Shown: positions 11,514 through 23,121, counted from the first letter of the stretch. The stretch is DNA of 64,000 bases from Adiantum capillus-veneris (GCA_014529385.2 CM043969.1:17489446-17553445), one strand, 5' to 3'. The notes: generated by a model not told the origin, from the sequence alone. Numbers and translations: made by a program.

Positions 11514-11640
11514 AGCGACGCTCACACAGCGATTCTCAAAAAAAAAAATCTCGGCGTCGCTATGAGCGTCGCTATGGGCGTCGCAAATTTACAAGTAAAT
11601 TTGCGACGCTCATAGCGTCGCTCATAGCGACGCCGGCTGG
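11514..11640. repeat. Left subterminal repeats of the CACTA element
   Basis: Several copies of the motif GCGTCGCTA and its complement TAGCGACGC. They include a larger inverted repeat around GCGTCGCAAATTTAC and GTAAATTTGCGACGC near 11577-11608. These are probable transposase binding sites. Confidence 0.85.
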
Positions 11641-11665
11641 GCTAAAAAAATAACAGAGAGCGCCC

Positions 11666-11694
11666 AAAAACTCAGATCTCAGATCTGAGTTTTT
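11666..11694. repeat. Perfect 29-base palindrome
   Basis: Arms AAAAACTCAGATCT and AGATCTGAGTTTTT, 14 bases each, are separated by one C at 11680. Some further pairing is possible outside them through GCGCC/GGCGC. It lies just inside the left subterminal zone. Confidence 0.9.
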
Positions 11695-11717
11695 CGGCGC
11701 CCTCAAGCAAGGAGCAG

Positions 11718-11758
11718 GTAACACTCTCCCTCTCTCTCTCTCTCTCTCTCTTTCTTCT

Positions 11759-11796
<38 letters not shown>

Positions 11797-11856
11797 AGAG
11801 GAAGGAGAGCCAGGTATGCTCCTTCCCTCTCCTCACTCTCATGTTCCCTTCCCCTC

Positions 11857-11913
<57 letters not shown>

Positions 11914-11920
11914 TAGTGTT

Positions 11921-11978
<58 letters not shown>

Positions 11979-12045
11979 TACAAACATAAACAAAAACGCA
12001 CACACACATACATAAACAAAGAATGCACACACACATTGAGAGAGG

Positions 12046-12083
<38 letters not shown>

Positions 12084-12236
12084 ATGCATAAACAAAAAAA
12101 CGCACACATTGAGAGAGGAAAAGAGAGAGAGAACATGCATAAACAAAAAACGCACACATTGAGAGAGGAAAAGAGAGAGAAAACATGCATAAACAAAAAA
12201 ATGCACACACATTGAGAGAGAAAGAGAGAGAAACTA
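11718..12236. repeat. Compound microsatellites and a ~50-base minisatellite
   Basis: (CT)n, (CA)n and (GA)n tracts follow one another. From about 12050 to 12236 a unit of the kind CATGCATAAACAAAAAA-CGCACACATTGAGAGAGG-AAAAGAGAGAG is repeated in tandem three to four times. Open frames here are pure simple repeat and not genes. Confidence 0.9.
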
Positions 12237-12419
12237 ATTTAACGTCGTAGGAAACTAATTAAAATTAAAAGACCTAAAGATCTAGCTGACGAGGAGTTGA
12301 ACTCAAGACCTATTATTCAAGAGGGAAATGGCATAACCAATCTATCATACTTGGCATGGGTGATAGAAAGGTTATACCATTTATCTCTTTTTATTGGCAC
12401 ACATATCCACACACGCGCA

Positions 12420-12600
12420 CACACACAAGAAGAAGAGAGTTATAACGTCGTAGGAAACTATCTTAAAAGACGTTAAAGATTAGGTTAGATGTAGACTTAT
12501 GTTAAATTAGATTTAGGTTTATTTAAGTTAAATTAGATTAGATTTAGGTTTATTTTTAGTTAGATTTATGTTTATTTACGCTAGATTTAGATTTACGTTA
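12420..12600. repeat. Direct repeat left of the captured HIPP fragment
   Basis: The segment with AAGAAGAAGAGAGTT, AACGTCGTAGGAAACTAT and GACGTTAAAGATTAGG, followed by TTAGATTTAGGTTTA runs, recurs almost unchanged at about 13130-13290. The two copies bracket the captured gene piece. Confidence 0.85.
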
Positions 12601-12617
12601 TATTAGATTAGATTTAG

Positions 12618-12978
12618 GTCTCCATAGACTGCGATGCCTGCATGAAGCGGGTGAAGAAAGCCCTCAATGGAATATAGGGTATTGCTGCCTTCACTCATGG
12701 TGGGCTCCGTCGATCCAAAAGTACTGGTGAAATGTCTTCAGAAGATAGGGAAGAAGGTGGATCTTCAGGGCGGCAAGAGTCACTACATCCCCGACAATGA
12801 CCATCTAGACAACCTCTAGTCATTCAACAGCAACTTCAAAGTTAGTAACAAGAGCAAGAACGGTCCAAAGGGCCAATTGCTGTCGTCAGATGTGGATGGA
12901 GATGAGGCAGCGTCACCGCCGGAAGTTAACTCTCACATCTTTAGTGATGAGAATGCCAACTCTTGCCGAGTTATGTGA
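12618..12978 (+). pseudogene. Captured heavy-metal-associated isoprenylated plant protein (HIPP) fragment
   Basis: The frame starting at 12618 gives VSIDCDACMKRVKKALNGI, the first strand, CxxC metal site and first helix of an HMA domain. TAG follows at 12675-12677. A shift then leads into VDPKVLVKCLQKIGKKVDL (from 12709), the second half of the domain. The same frame continues through TAG 12817-12819 to Ser-Cys-Arg-Val-Met-stop at 12961-12978. CRVM fits a CaaX farnesylation box. The second and third strands of the HMA fold are shortened. HIPP proteins bind metals at membranes through the lipid tail; this copy is a relic. Its place between direct repeats inside a CACTA element indicates capture of a host gene. 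Confidence 0.85.
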
Positions 12979-13129
12979 AAAATTATGTGTTAAATCAGTT
13001 TTAAGGTTGTTATAATCCCTGTTAGTTTAGTTCTTTGTTTTTAATATAACATAATTTACGTTAGATTTAGATTTATGTTATATTAGATTAGACTTAAGTT
13101 TATTTAGGTTTATTTAGGTTTACCCACAC

Positions 13130-13290
13130 ACACACACACACAAGAAGAAGAGAGTTTTAACGTCGTAGGAAACTATCCCAAAAGACGTTAAAGATTAGGT
13201 TAGATGTAGACTTACGTTAAATTAGATTTAGGTTTATTTTTAGTTAGATTTACGTTTATTTATATTTACGCTTATTTACGTTAGATCGAG
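13130..13290. repeat. Direct repeat right of the captured HIPP fragment
   Basis: Second copy of the repeat at about 12420-12600, differing at a handful of bases (for example CTTAAAAG versus CCCAAAAG). Confidence 0.85.
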
Positions 13291-13565
13291 TCCACGCAAG
13301 AATTACTTACAGTTTAGGGTTTAGAGTTAGACGAACAGTGAAAAGATCTACTGTGAAAAGATGTTAAGATGCTGTGAAGTGCTACAGCTAGAGAAGAGGC
13401 AAAGGGGTTTTGTCCACTATGCAGTATCATGTAGACGTGGGTATGTAGATTTCTTGTACCCACAAATATAGGTATTGACCAATAAATACGAGATTATAAC
13501 CCGGTGGTTCTGATCTCTGTGCACCTCTAGACCGAGGTGTGCGGGGATTGGACATGACTAGAGAA

Positions 13566-13566
<1 letters not shown>

Positions 13567-13637
<71 letters not shown>
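13567..13637. repeat. (GA)n microsatellite upstream of the transposase
   Basis: Pure GA repeat about 70 bases before the first ATG of the transposase model. Confidence 0.95.
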
Positions 13638-13640
<3 letters not shown>

Positions 13641-13705
13641 TAAGACGAAGAATGCCAATAGAATATTAAATTTGTTGTCCAGGTTATAAGATTTTTATCC
13701 TCATT

Positions 13706-16700
13706 ATGAGTAGTGACGAGGATGTGGGACCGTCCAATTGAAACACCTATCTCTCAACGAGGGTCTTATGTCCTTGTAATCAATGCAAGCATGCTGTGCG
13801 ACGGACAAGACGTGTTTCTTTGCAGCACGTTTGTGAATTTGGCGAGTTCGATCCATCTATTATAGATCGAGTTGTTGCCAGTTATAACTCGTCGGACTCT
13901 GACACTGGCCAACAAGCAGCAATCTTGCAACCCAATAGACGTGTTCGCAGGCGCTTTGGTCAAGCAGCATATGTGAGGCCACAAGATGTAGCCTCTAACA
14001 GCTCGGGGGATGATCATGCAGAGCACATTCCCAACGAGGCAATGTTTGAGCTCGAGATTGATGAAATGATCGAGACGATCATGGATTCAGAAAGGCTTAT
14101 CTATGATGAAATGAAAAGTGAAGCCGATACGCCATTGTATAATGAAGCACGTATGTCTAGATTGAAAGCACTCCTGGTTCTTCTCAACATGCAGGCAAAG
14201 TTTGGATGGAGTGACACTAGCGTCATAGCGCTTTTCAGGTGATCTATTACAATTAGTTTACTTTAATAAAACTCTAAATGTATAATGATCTGATAGATTG
14301 CTTAAAGAGCACATACTACCAGCTGACAATGTGATGCCAGATTCCTGAGATGAAGCAAGAAAGATTTTGCAAAACTTGGGGATGGATTACAATTCTATCC
14401 ACGCTTGTCCTAATGACTGCATTCTTTTCAGAGGGGAATACATAGACATGGAGAAGTGTCCGAAATGTGATTCCGAAAGATATCGAGTAGATCTCCACGG
14501 GACAAAAATTCCACAAAAGGTTTTGCGACATTTTCCTCTGCTTCCTTGCATCAATCATTTCTTCGAATGTAAGTCCATGGCTGCCCTAGCATCATGGCAT
14601 GAGGAGAATAAATCTTTGGATGGTGTGCTACGAATTCCTGCAGATTGCGCAGCCTGGAAACATATAGATGGAACATGGTCGGATTTTGCCAGGGAAGCTC
14701 GAAATTTGCACTTAGGCCTGGCTATGGATGGCGTAAATCCATTTGGTCAAAGATCAACATCTTACAGTGTATGGCCCGTTGTCATCGTCAACTACAACAT
14801 TCCCCCGTGGTTGACTACGAAGAAGTGGCACCTATGGCTAAGCTTGATTGTGCCAGGGCGATATAAAGTGGAGAATATGGATGTGTATCTTCATCCACTA
14901 TTGGAAGAGCTACAACAATTGTGGATTGGCATAGAGGTGGTGGATATGAGCCGACACACAGGACGACGGAATGCTTTGATCAGAGGCATTCTAATGTGGA
15001 CCATGCATGACTATCCCGGGCTAATAGAATGCTCAGGTGATCTATTGACACTCCTCACTCAGACACTGTAAATCTTGTTTTTTCCCATAGTTGATCTATT
15101 ATCATGTGTATACATGCAGGACTTCAAACAAGCGGATACGGAGCATGTGTCACATGTGGACCTAGACTGAATGCACGTAGGGCACCCTCACTGAAGAAGA
15201 AAATCTACGAAGGTCATCAAGCGTATCTTCCAGAGAATCATGTGTTACGCGACGGCTTTTTGGGAAGAGAGCCACCAAGGATGTCTGCACAAGCATGGTT
15301 AGAGCAGAAGGAGATGTGCGATGACGGATTGCCTCCAGGGATGAAGAGACTATCTCTATGGTACAAGTTACCATACTGGCCCCGACTCATGATCAATCAC
15401 TTGCTCGATCCAATGCACATATTCAAGAATGTGGGTAATCTACTATGGGACCATCTGACCGGCAAGAAAGATACTTTGGGAGCCAGAGTTGACCTTAGAA
15501 ATGTGGATCGTATGGAGAAATATTGGCCGCAAACAGCGTCTGATGGATCGATAAAACTCCCTAAAGCACCATGGATTTTCACAAGAGCCCAAGAACGCAA
15601 ACTAAAAGAGACCATTCGATCTTTGTGGACCCCCACTGGCATAATGCACTCGCTCCGAACGTGTTTTACTAAAGAAGGAAAGCTTACCGGTTTGAAGTCA
15701 CACGATTGGCATAAAATGTGTCAGGTACGTTCATAGTGGACTTTAATATCATTGCATAAAATGTGGACTTTAATATCATTGCTGCACATACTTTACAGTT
15801 TATTTTACCGGTCGCCATTGAGGGATGTTTGTCTCTCGACATCCGTAACACAATCTACAAACTTGCAAAGCTGGTGCAATGGATCTCACAAAAGGAGATC
15901 AACGTAGACTCCATACCATTCGCCAAACTAAATGCTGCGGAGCTTGTGTGCATGTTTGAGAAACATTTTCCTACTACCATGCTAACCATTCAGGTGCATC
16001 TTCTTGTTCACATAGTTGATGAGGTGGAAATAGCTGGCACAGTTCATTCCAGATGGATAATCTTCTTAGAACGTTTCATGAAAACGCTTAAGGGATATGT
16101 GCGTCAAAAGGCATGTTCGGAGGGTAGCATGGCTGAAGGTTGGTTGGTATCAGAGTCCCTAGTGTACATTGGAGAGTGGCTAGACGGATTTGATAAAGCC
16201 CGGGACACGCTATGGCGAACCATAGATGATGAGCGCATATCTGGGATTGTCATGTGCAATCTCGGTGTTGAGAAGAAGATGACGGAAGATCTAGAGGCTA
16301 AAATCAACCGACTTTGCATGCTTCACAATCCAGTGATGCAAAAGTGGATTTCACAATATGAGGATGCAAAGCAAGAGTGACAAAGGGCACGAATCGAGTG
16401 GAGACGGGGAAGACGACCACCGATGCACTATCCGACGGTTCTGGAGAGCCTACCAACATTCATGAGCTTAAGATGGTTGCACAACCAATTGAAAAGCGCA
16501 CAACAATGCGGTGACGAAGTGACTGAGGAAGAGTGGGAGTACTCTCGGGGTTGCGCGACCAAGGTAAGTTTGCAATGTACGACTAGCTAGTGACTTTATT
16601 TCTAAACGTTTGAACGGCCACTCATAATCTTTGTTCGTTGTAGTATAAGTCATACACAGCAGCATGGTGTAACGGTCGACATTTTAGGGTGGAACGGATC

Positions 16701-16823
16701 GACAAAAAGCGTTTTACTGAAGATTGTGGAATCATGGCAAAATTTGAACAGTCTAGTCGACGACGTTCCTCTGATGCAGATCCTGTGGTGGCGGAACTCA
16801 CTTACTTCGGCACGCTACTTCGG
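13706..16823 (+). pseudogene. CACTA TNP2-type transposase, multi-exon, with premature stops
   Basis: Exon model: 13706-14238, 14297-15036, 15120-15724, 15799-16563 and 16644 onward, all with GT/AG borders and consistent phases. Exon 1 holds CPCNQCKHA, the zinc site of the transposase-associated domain, and ends in KFGWSDTS. Exon 2 has HACPNDCILFRGEY and KCPKCDSERYR, the start of the TNP2 core. Exon 3 covers LDPMHIFKNVG. Exon 4 is the DUF4218-type segment with EGSMAEGW. Exon 5 begins with the C-terminal NGRHFRVERIDKKRF ... LTYFGTL stretch. TGA at 13739, 14346 and 16378 and TAG at 16824 interrupt it. The order of domains and the TIRs around it make the TNP2 call very safe. Confidence 0.93.
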
Positions 16824-16826
16824 TAG

Positions 16827-18061
16827 CAGAGACAGTGGTACGTGGAGCGTCATCGCTCTGGCGCATCATCGCGCGTTCCTACTCCATCCGCATCTCCCTC
16901 TCTTTCGGAGCATTCGGCGCGCTCCGAAGCTTCGGCGTCGATGAGATGAGCTTCACACTCGTCTAGACACCGGCGCTCTAGTGGTGGCGGTGACGGTTGT
17001 TGTGGGGATTCCGCCGCCGATGCCTCCACACCGCCTCGTGTTCGACGAGGCTCTTTACCCTCCCCTTCTTTGCCCGCCCCCACACCAGCCACAGCATCGC
17101 CATCTACGCCAGGTTTTGCGCGGCTGACTATTCCTAGCAGCTACACACCTCTACCTACTCTGCCAGGAGCCACCCCACTCGACACTCCTCGCTTCGGGGC
17201 CCAGACGCCGGTGGAGACACCTGACGTCCGTACCCCCATCGACACGCCGCTAGAGACCCCTGCCGGGACACCCAGGTTCACACGTCACCGGCCAGAGGGC
17301 TTGCCTTACTCCGTCGACTTCAGCGGCGGCATCATCATGGATGATGACGGCAAGAAGGTGATCTCGCGCATGCGTGGTCTTTGCTCTCAGCTGTTTAGAC
17401 ACTACATACTAAACAAATGGAGTGAAGTACCAAGTGATTTAAAAAACAGAGTCATCAGCATACTTCATGATGAGTTTCCCGTTCCAACACGGGATCAACG
17501 CTTCAATGAAGACCTGATGAAGATTCGAATGCGCGAATACTGCAAACACAAGCGTTCCGAAGTGCAAAAAGCAATCAAGCATGGGAAGAATGCGAAGAAA
17601 GCAGCGCGCGAGAATCCCGACAAGTGGAAGCAACAAAAGGATGCAGCCAGAGCGCGAGTAGCGGCAGGGAGCTCGCACCACTTGGGGAGCGGTGGATGGG
17701 CATCATTTGAGGCCGATTTTGTAAGTGTTTTCGCATTGCTCTTTATGTTCGATAGTTTAGGGTTTATGAGTTTTTTAATTCTAACATAATGAAATCTTTG
17801 TATGTTTTGACAGTGGTCGATGATAGGATGTGATCCCACACCGTACGAGCGCAAGTACACAGGCAGGAAGGGCTTAAACTCCCTGATGGACATTCTCAGT
17901 TCTCGCGGCGGCATGGTTAGTATTAGGGTTTACTCTTTTCTATTTTTTGTATTGTTTTATAAATGTCGTTATATGTTTATACTTACTGAAAGCTGTCTTA
18001 TTGTCTTTTTTTGCAGAATCCGACAGATACGCCGCTTGGATGCGATGACACGTCTGACTAG
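16827..18061 (+). pseudogene. Second CACTA protein domain (plant transposase PTTA/En-Spm type)
   Basis: The frame of transposase exon 5 continues past TAG 16824-16826 through a Ser- and Pro-rich segment (TGA at 16947). It enters a conserved C-terminal part with LPYSVDFSGG, a helix containing FRHYILNKWSEVP, and a basic MREYCKHKRSEV stretch. This ends at 17720 before GTAAGT. Exons 17814-17915 and 18017-18061 finish the protein at TAG with phase-0 joins. This resembles the TNPA/PTTA-type DNA-binding partner of En/Spm elements, which would bind the subterminal GCGTCGCTA repeats. It may be a separate gene or part of one transcript with the transposase. Confidence 0.8.
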
Positions 18062-18434
18062 ACGACGTCAGTTTAGCCGTAGCTAGATAGCATTAGTTTA
18101 GGGTTTCTCATAGCTTATGTATCATGAGACGGATTTTATACGTCTTTTTGAACCATGTATATTATTACATTTGTCACCGCAGTTCATTTTGCCAATCAAT
18201 TCTTTATGCCTATGATGTTGTACAATTGTCATTATTACATTTGCCAATCAATTCATTTTGCCTATGATGTGTACAATTGTCAATTTTACGCTTGTCAATT
18301 TTGCAAACAATGCGTCTTGTGGGTGACTATTTTGGGTCTATTATCTACCCTTGCACTTTTTTTAAAAAGTGAATCAAGTACAATATGCTTGATGGGTGGC
18401 AGGGCATTCAATGCCCTGTCACCAAAAAAAAATT

Positions 18435-18690
18435 CTCTCGGGCGTCGCTATAACTGTCGCTATTTATGGCTTTGTAGCGTCGCTATGAGCGTCGCTATAG
18501 ACTTCTGTGTAAACGTCGCTATAAGCGTCTCTATGAGCGTCTCTATATAGCGACGCTTATAGCGACTCATATAGCGACGCCTATAGCGATGCATATAGCG
18601 ACACTCTCATAGCGACGCTATTGGCGACGGTTTTAGCGACGCCGGGGGTTATAAAAATCCAATGTATTTCCGTCGCTAACAGCGTCACAA
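18435..18690. repeat. Right subterminal repeats of the CACTA element
   Basis: More than a dozen copies of GCGTCGCTAT or its complement ATAGCGACGC. The orientation switches near 18547, so that the zone is itself a loose inverted repeat. Confidence 0.88.
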
Positions 18691-18712
18691 GAGCACACAA
18701 CCTCTTGTAGTG

Positions 18713-18845
18713 TGATAGAGAGAGAGAGAGAGAGAGAGAGTCTGATACTGAGAAGTGACTCGTATGATACCGGTATGATACTATGAAGTGACTGGTATGA
18801 TACCGGTATGATACAGTGCATTGACCGGTATGATACTGAGAAGTG

Positions 18846-18876
<31 letters not shown>

Positions 18877-19182
18877 GACTTGTATGATACCGGTATGATA
18901 CTAAGGAGTGACCAGTATGATACTGAGAAGTGACTGGTATGATGTGAGAAGTGACAAAGACAGAGAGAGACCTGTGGCAACAAGAAAACACTTCAATGGT
19001 TGTAGCCATGGCCCTATCTAGGTGGGGTGTTATGTAAGTTGTCTCTGTAGCATAGAGAGAGAGAGAGAGGGAATGTATGATACCGGTATGATACTGAGAA
19101 ATGATTGGTATGATAACGGTATCATACCAGTATGACACTGAGAAGTGACTGGTATGATACCGGTATGATACTGAGAAGTGAC

Positions 19183-19217
<35 letters not shown>

Positions 19218-19338
19218 ATGTATGATACCAGTATGATATTGAGAAATGACTGGAATGATACCGGTATCATACCGGTATGATACTGAGAAGTGACTGGTAT
19301 GATACCGGTATGATAGTGAGAAGTGACACACACACACA

Positions 19339-19392
<54 letters not shown>

Positions 19393-19460
19393 GGGGGGGG
19401 GGGGGGGAGAGGGACTTGTATGATACCGGTATGATACTGAGAAGTGGCTGGTTTCAAACA
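18713..19460. repeat. Tandem CCGGTATGATAC / GAGAAGTGAC array with (GA)n and (CA)n blocks
   Basis: Units of about 40 bases (TGATACTGAGAAGTGACTGGTATGATACCGG type) alternate with GA blocks (18716-18740, 19186-19214) and CA blocks (18846-18874, 19326-19391). A C-then-G run lies at 19391-19407. It is the right-hand continuation of the array interrupted at 5252 and 11490. Confidence 0.92.
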
Positions 19461-19487
19461 CAGTTGAGTTTATAGTTAAAGACAAAT

Positions 19488-19524
19488 ATACACAAAATTA
19501 TGCATTATGTATTTCTTAAGATGG
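19488..19524. repeat. Copy of an exon 2 segment just beyond the DDE gene's stop codon
   Basis: ACACAAAATTATGCATTATG and the following bases up to AAGATGGT are repeated at about 21038-21073, inside exon 2 of the DDE gene. The copy abuts the stop codon of the same gene on the minus strand. Confidence 0.85.
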
Positions 19525-21601
19525 TTACAGCTCAAAAGGCATACTATTGTAGATAGACTCACTGACATCAAGTGATATTGTATATAGTTTTGAGTTGCTG
19601 GGATGGGGTATCATGGGGATTTTGATTGCCCTAACAAGATGTGAATATATGAACACCTCTGGCTTTTTGTCCAAAAGCTCGTAGGTCTGCTCATTTATCA
19701 TACGATAGTAAAACCCTTTGATAGCATAGGATCCTTGCCCAATGATATTGCCCCAGTCATCTTCAGCGTCTGAATGAAACTCCTGAATAGCTGCAGTGCA
19801 TTTCGCTATATAGAAATCCACTTTTTCTTCATTGTCATTTGGTGCGGGAACAACAAAATTATCACCAAAAATAAGAGCTTGACTGAGGGTGTCATAGTGT
19901 CCTTCATACGCTGCATCCTCATTTATTTCGTCGTCATCGTCTTCCCCTTCTTCTGTAGGCTCCAAAATAAGGTATGTCCAGAAAGGAACGTGTGACTTGC
20001 TCACACATCTTCTCCACTTTTCTTGTTTACATGCACTACAGAAACAAGACAGTGAACGTGCTCTCAAAGCAGTTGTATCATGCTCTGAATATGCAGAAAC
20101 AGAGTGCATTGAGGGGGTATTTTTTTCAGCCTTTACATCCCAAATTTTCCCCCTTTCGACATCCCCCAATTCAATCACCCAAAAAATCATGCTTACATAA
20201 CGAGCCTGGGATGCATAGGTGGCTGTAGCACCATCTAACAAGGTCCGTCTAAATAATGCCACAACATCTGAAACACAGTCTATCTTTGGGCTGTTTGGCT
20301 GCAATTGGTATTGAGTTAAAGACCTTTTTATCACTGCTCCCGCACCGTCGTGTTCTCCCTTACCATGGCCGAATCCAAAAAATTTCCAAGACATTTTCCA
20401 TCCCGTAAAAACTGTATCTGCATTTTATTCAATGGATAGAAGAAGATTAATATACTCTTGGCACGATAAAATTACAAAAAAAAACACGTATTATAATATT
20501 ATTGATGTTAGACAAGCATTTTATTACAACTTTAATGCCAATATTATAGGTCTCTATATTAAAACCACCTTCAGATAATGTTTGTTAGAACATGGTGTAC
20601 CTGGCAAGGAAATAGAATGGTCTTCTTGCTTTGAATTGTGAAGCTGCTCCATCAGACCATACCCAATGACGCTTTATGTTTAGACCAAATTGCTTTAGCC
20701 ATTCCGCATGTTTCAGAAATGCTGCTTGTCATGTTGCTTGTCATCTGAAATGAAGAAGTGAATTGTCTTGTGGATGTCACCTGCATAATATAAAAATCAT
20801 AAATTATTGAAGGCTTAATACAAAAGAAATAATACTGATCTAGGGTGATGTCATTACCTGCAATTTGGAAATATGTTATGTGCACAAAAATAGTTACTTG
20901 ATTTGAATACTAGTGCATGGACTGAATCTCATTTTGTTCTTTGAAACTATAATTTTCAGCAAAGTCAACAACTGACACAACAACATCTTCTGGAAAGCTT
21001 TGTATACATTCCTTATATTGTTCTGCTTGCCATCTATACACAAAATTATGCATTATGTATTTCTTAAGATGGTCTTTGAACATGACTGAGAGATCTTGGC
21101 ATGATATTTCCTTATGGGACAATTCTTCTGCTGACCGTCACGCGCAGTTCCTACTTCTAGGTCCTCAAAAATCTTCACCACAATCTTTTTAGCAATAAAT
21201 GAAGCCTCTACAACACAAAAATCTAACTTATCTGGGCCACACCTTTTACATTGACCACTCAAGCAGACAAGGGCATGGAAGGTGGACGTATCTGATTTTG
21301 GACACAGTATAGAGTCCAATAAGGCTGTTACACTCTTGATAGGGTTTTTTGGTGCCTTGCATCCACCATTGTCTTTGCATATGTTGCATTGACATTGGCA
21401 AGCTTTTCCATGCAGACCGAATACAGAACTTCGCATGTGATTTATGGCATCCTTTAGGAAGGACATTTGAACATGTGAAATGCAGCAGCAAGTATATCAG
21501 TCTCTCAATTTCCGCACAAAATATGGCTTCATGTACTCAAATGCATGCTACCTTATTACAATTTCAAGGTATTGTTCTTTGAAGTTGAGAAAGAGCTCCA
21601 C
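19525..21601 (-). pseudogene. DDE-type transposase of an unnamed family, C-terminal exons
   Basis: Minus-strand exons: about 21601-20858, 20780-20601 and about 20420-19525. Exon 2 starts VELFLNFKEQY after a TAG acceptor. It has a Cys-rich ACQCQCNICK segment and the motif VVDFAENYSFKEQNEIQSMH. Exon 3 has FFISDDKQHD and HWVWSDGAASQFK. The last exon has FFGFGHGKGEHDGAGAVIKR, a CFCSAC finger and an acidic loop. The conserved Asp, Asp and Glu suggest an RNase H-fold transposase. It is broken by TAG 21550, TGA 21499, a frameshift near 21120, TAG 20912 (in place of Trp) and a frameshift near 20725. The signature matches an uncharacterised family I remember from ferns and some animals; I cannot name the superfamily. 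The N-terminal exon is at 35291-36021. Confidence 0.7.
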
Positions 21602-21689
21602 CTACAATGAAAAACATATATGGTTAAAGAACATTGAAGAAAACTGCAGGTTTTTATTATCTTTGAAGAAAACTGTTACATTACTATAA

Positions 21690-22900
21690 ACTAGTATTTT
21701 TATTTCAAACCAGTATGTTTTTTCACTTAATTGGTTAGGCAAACCAGTACATATGAACACATGTCCGTGGTACGTACCAGTGGTTTATAAGTGTCAACCA
21801 GTTCAAATGTTCTTACCGCTGATGTAAACCAGTCTTTTCATTTAAAACCGGTATGTTATTTACCTAACCAGTACATGTGAGCACTTAACCACGATGTATA
21901 CCGGTGAGAAATAAGTGTTTAAAAAAATGAACACATGTCCTTGGTACGTACCAGTGGTATATAAGTGTCAACCAGTTCAAATGTTCTTACTGTTGATGTA
22001 AACCAGTCTTTTCATTTAAAACCGGTATGTTAATTACCTAACCAGTACATGTGAGCACTTAACCATTATGTATACCAGTGAGAAATAAGTGTTAAAAAAA
22101 TGAACACATGTCCTTGGTACGTACCAGTGGTATATAAGTGTCAACCAGTTCAAATGTTCTTACTGCCAAACCAGTCTTTTCATTTAAAACCGGTATGTTA
22201 ATTACCTAACCAGTACATGTGAGCACTTAACCACGATGTATACCAGTGATAAATAAGTTTTTAAAAAAATGAACACATTTGTAAACCAGTATTTTCCTTT
22301 CAAACCGATATGTTTTTTGCCTATCTGACATGACAAACAGTACATGTGAACACTCGACCAGTACATGTGAACACTTAACCACGATGTATACCAGTGAGAA
22401 ATAAGTGTTAAAATTTTTTCACTGGTTATGTAGACCAGTTGTTTACCTAACTGGTATGACAAACAGTACAAGTGAACACTCGACCAAGATGTTTACTGGC
22501 CTAAAATGTGTAAACGGTTTTAAATCTATTTACTGGTTATGTAAACCGGTATTGTAATATCAAACCACTATTAGTTTTTATATAACTGGTTATGTAGTAT
22601 GTCTACTACATACCATATATACACTTGACCGAGCTGTAAACTACTGTGAAAATGTGTTAACCTGTTGAAATTAATTTACTCATTATATAACCGGTCTTTT
22701 CATTTAAAACCGGTATTAGTAAGTGCATAATTGGTCGGGTTAACTAGTACATCTTTCACATACCACATATATACACTTGACCAAGTTCTATACTAGTGGG
22801 AAAAAAGTGTTAACCAACTAAAATTAATCTACTGGCTATGTAAACCAGTTTTTTCATTTAAAATCGGTATTAGTTATTACATAACTGGTTAGGTTAACCT
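21690..22900. repeat. ~175-base tandem repeat with AACCAGT/AACCGGT motifs
   Basis: Landmarks such as TGGTACGTACCAGTGG recur at 21767, 21943 and 22114, giving periods of about 176 and 171. Further, more diverged units reach about 22900. Each unit carries AAAACCGGTATGTT and TAACCAGTACATGTGA. It lies in the intron of the DDE gene. Confidence 0.88.
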
Positions 22901-23121
22901 AGCACATAGAACCTAGCACAAACCTGCATACTGAATTCACTACTAGTGCTGACTCGCACCTATCAATTGGGGAGCAACTACCATGTGGAAGAGATGAGGC
23001 AAGGGTGCGAAGCAAGGAAGGGCATACTATGAACACTATGCAGGCAGGAGCAGACTCGCATAGTACAATTGCTAGGAAATTTGGGGTTTTTAATTTTAGT
23101 CCCATTTGTTTACAGATATCA

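Larger units (their letters stand above)
11491..18712 (+). mobile_element. CACTA (En/Spm) DNA transposon with a transposase gene and captured host sequence
   Basis: The ends are perfect 12-base inverted repeats, CACTACAAGAGG at 11491-11502 and CCTCTTGTAGTG at 18701-18712. The 3-base target duplicate TGA stands on both sides (11488-11490 and 18713-18715). Both subterminal zones are packed with GCGTCGCTA motifs in both orientations, as expected for transposase binding. Inside lie a captured HIPP-like fragment, a TNP2-type transposase and a second CACTA protein domain. Length is 7,222 bases. Five premature stops make the visible transposase non-functional, but the ends look mobilisable by a related enzyme. 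Confidence 0.96.
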
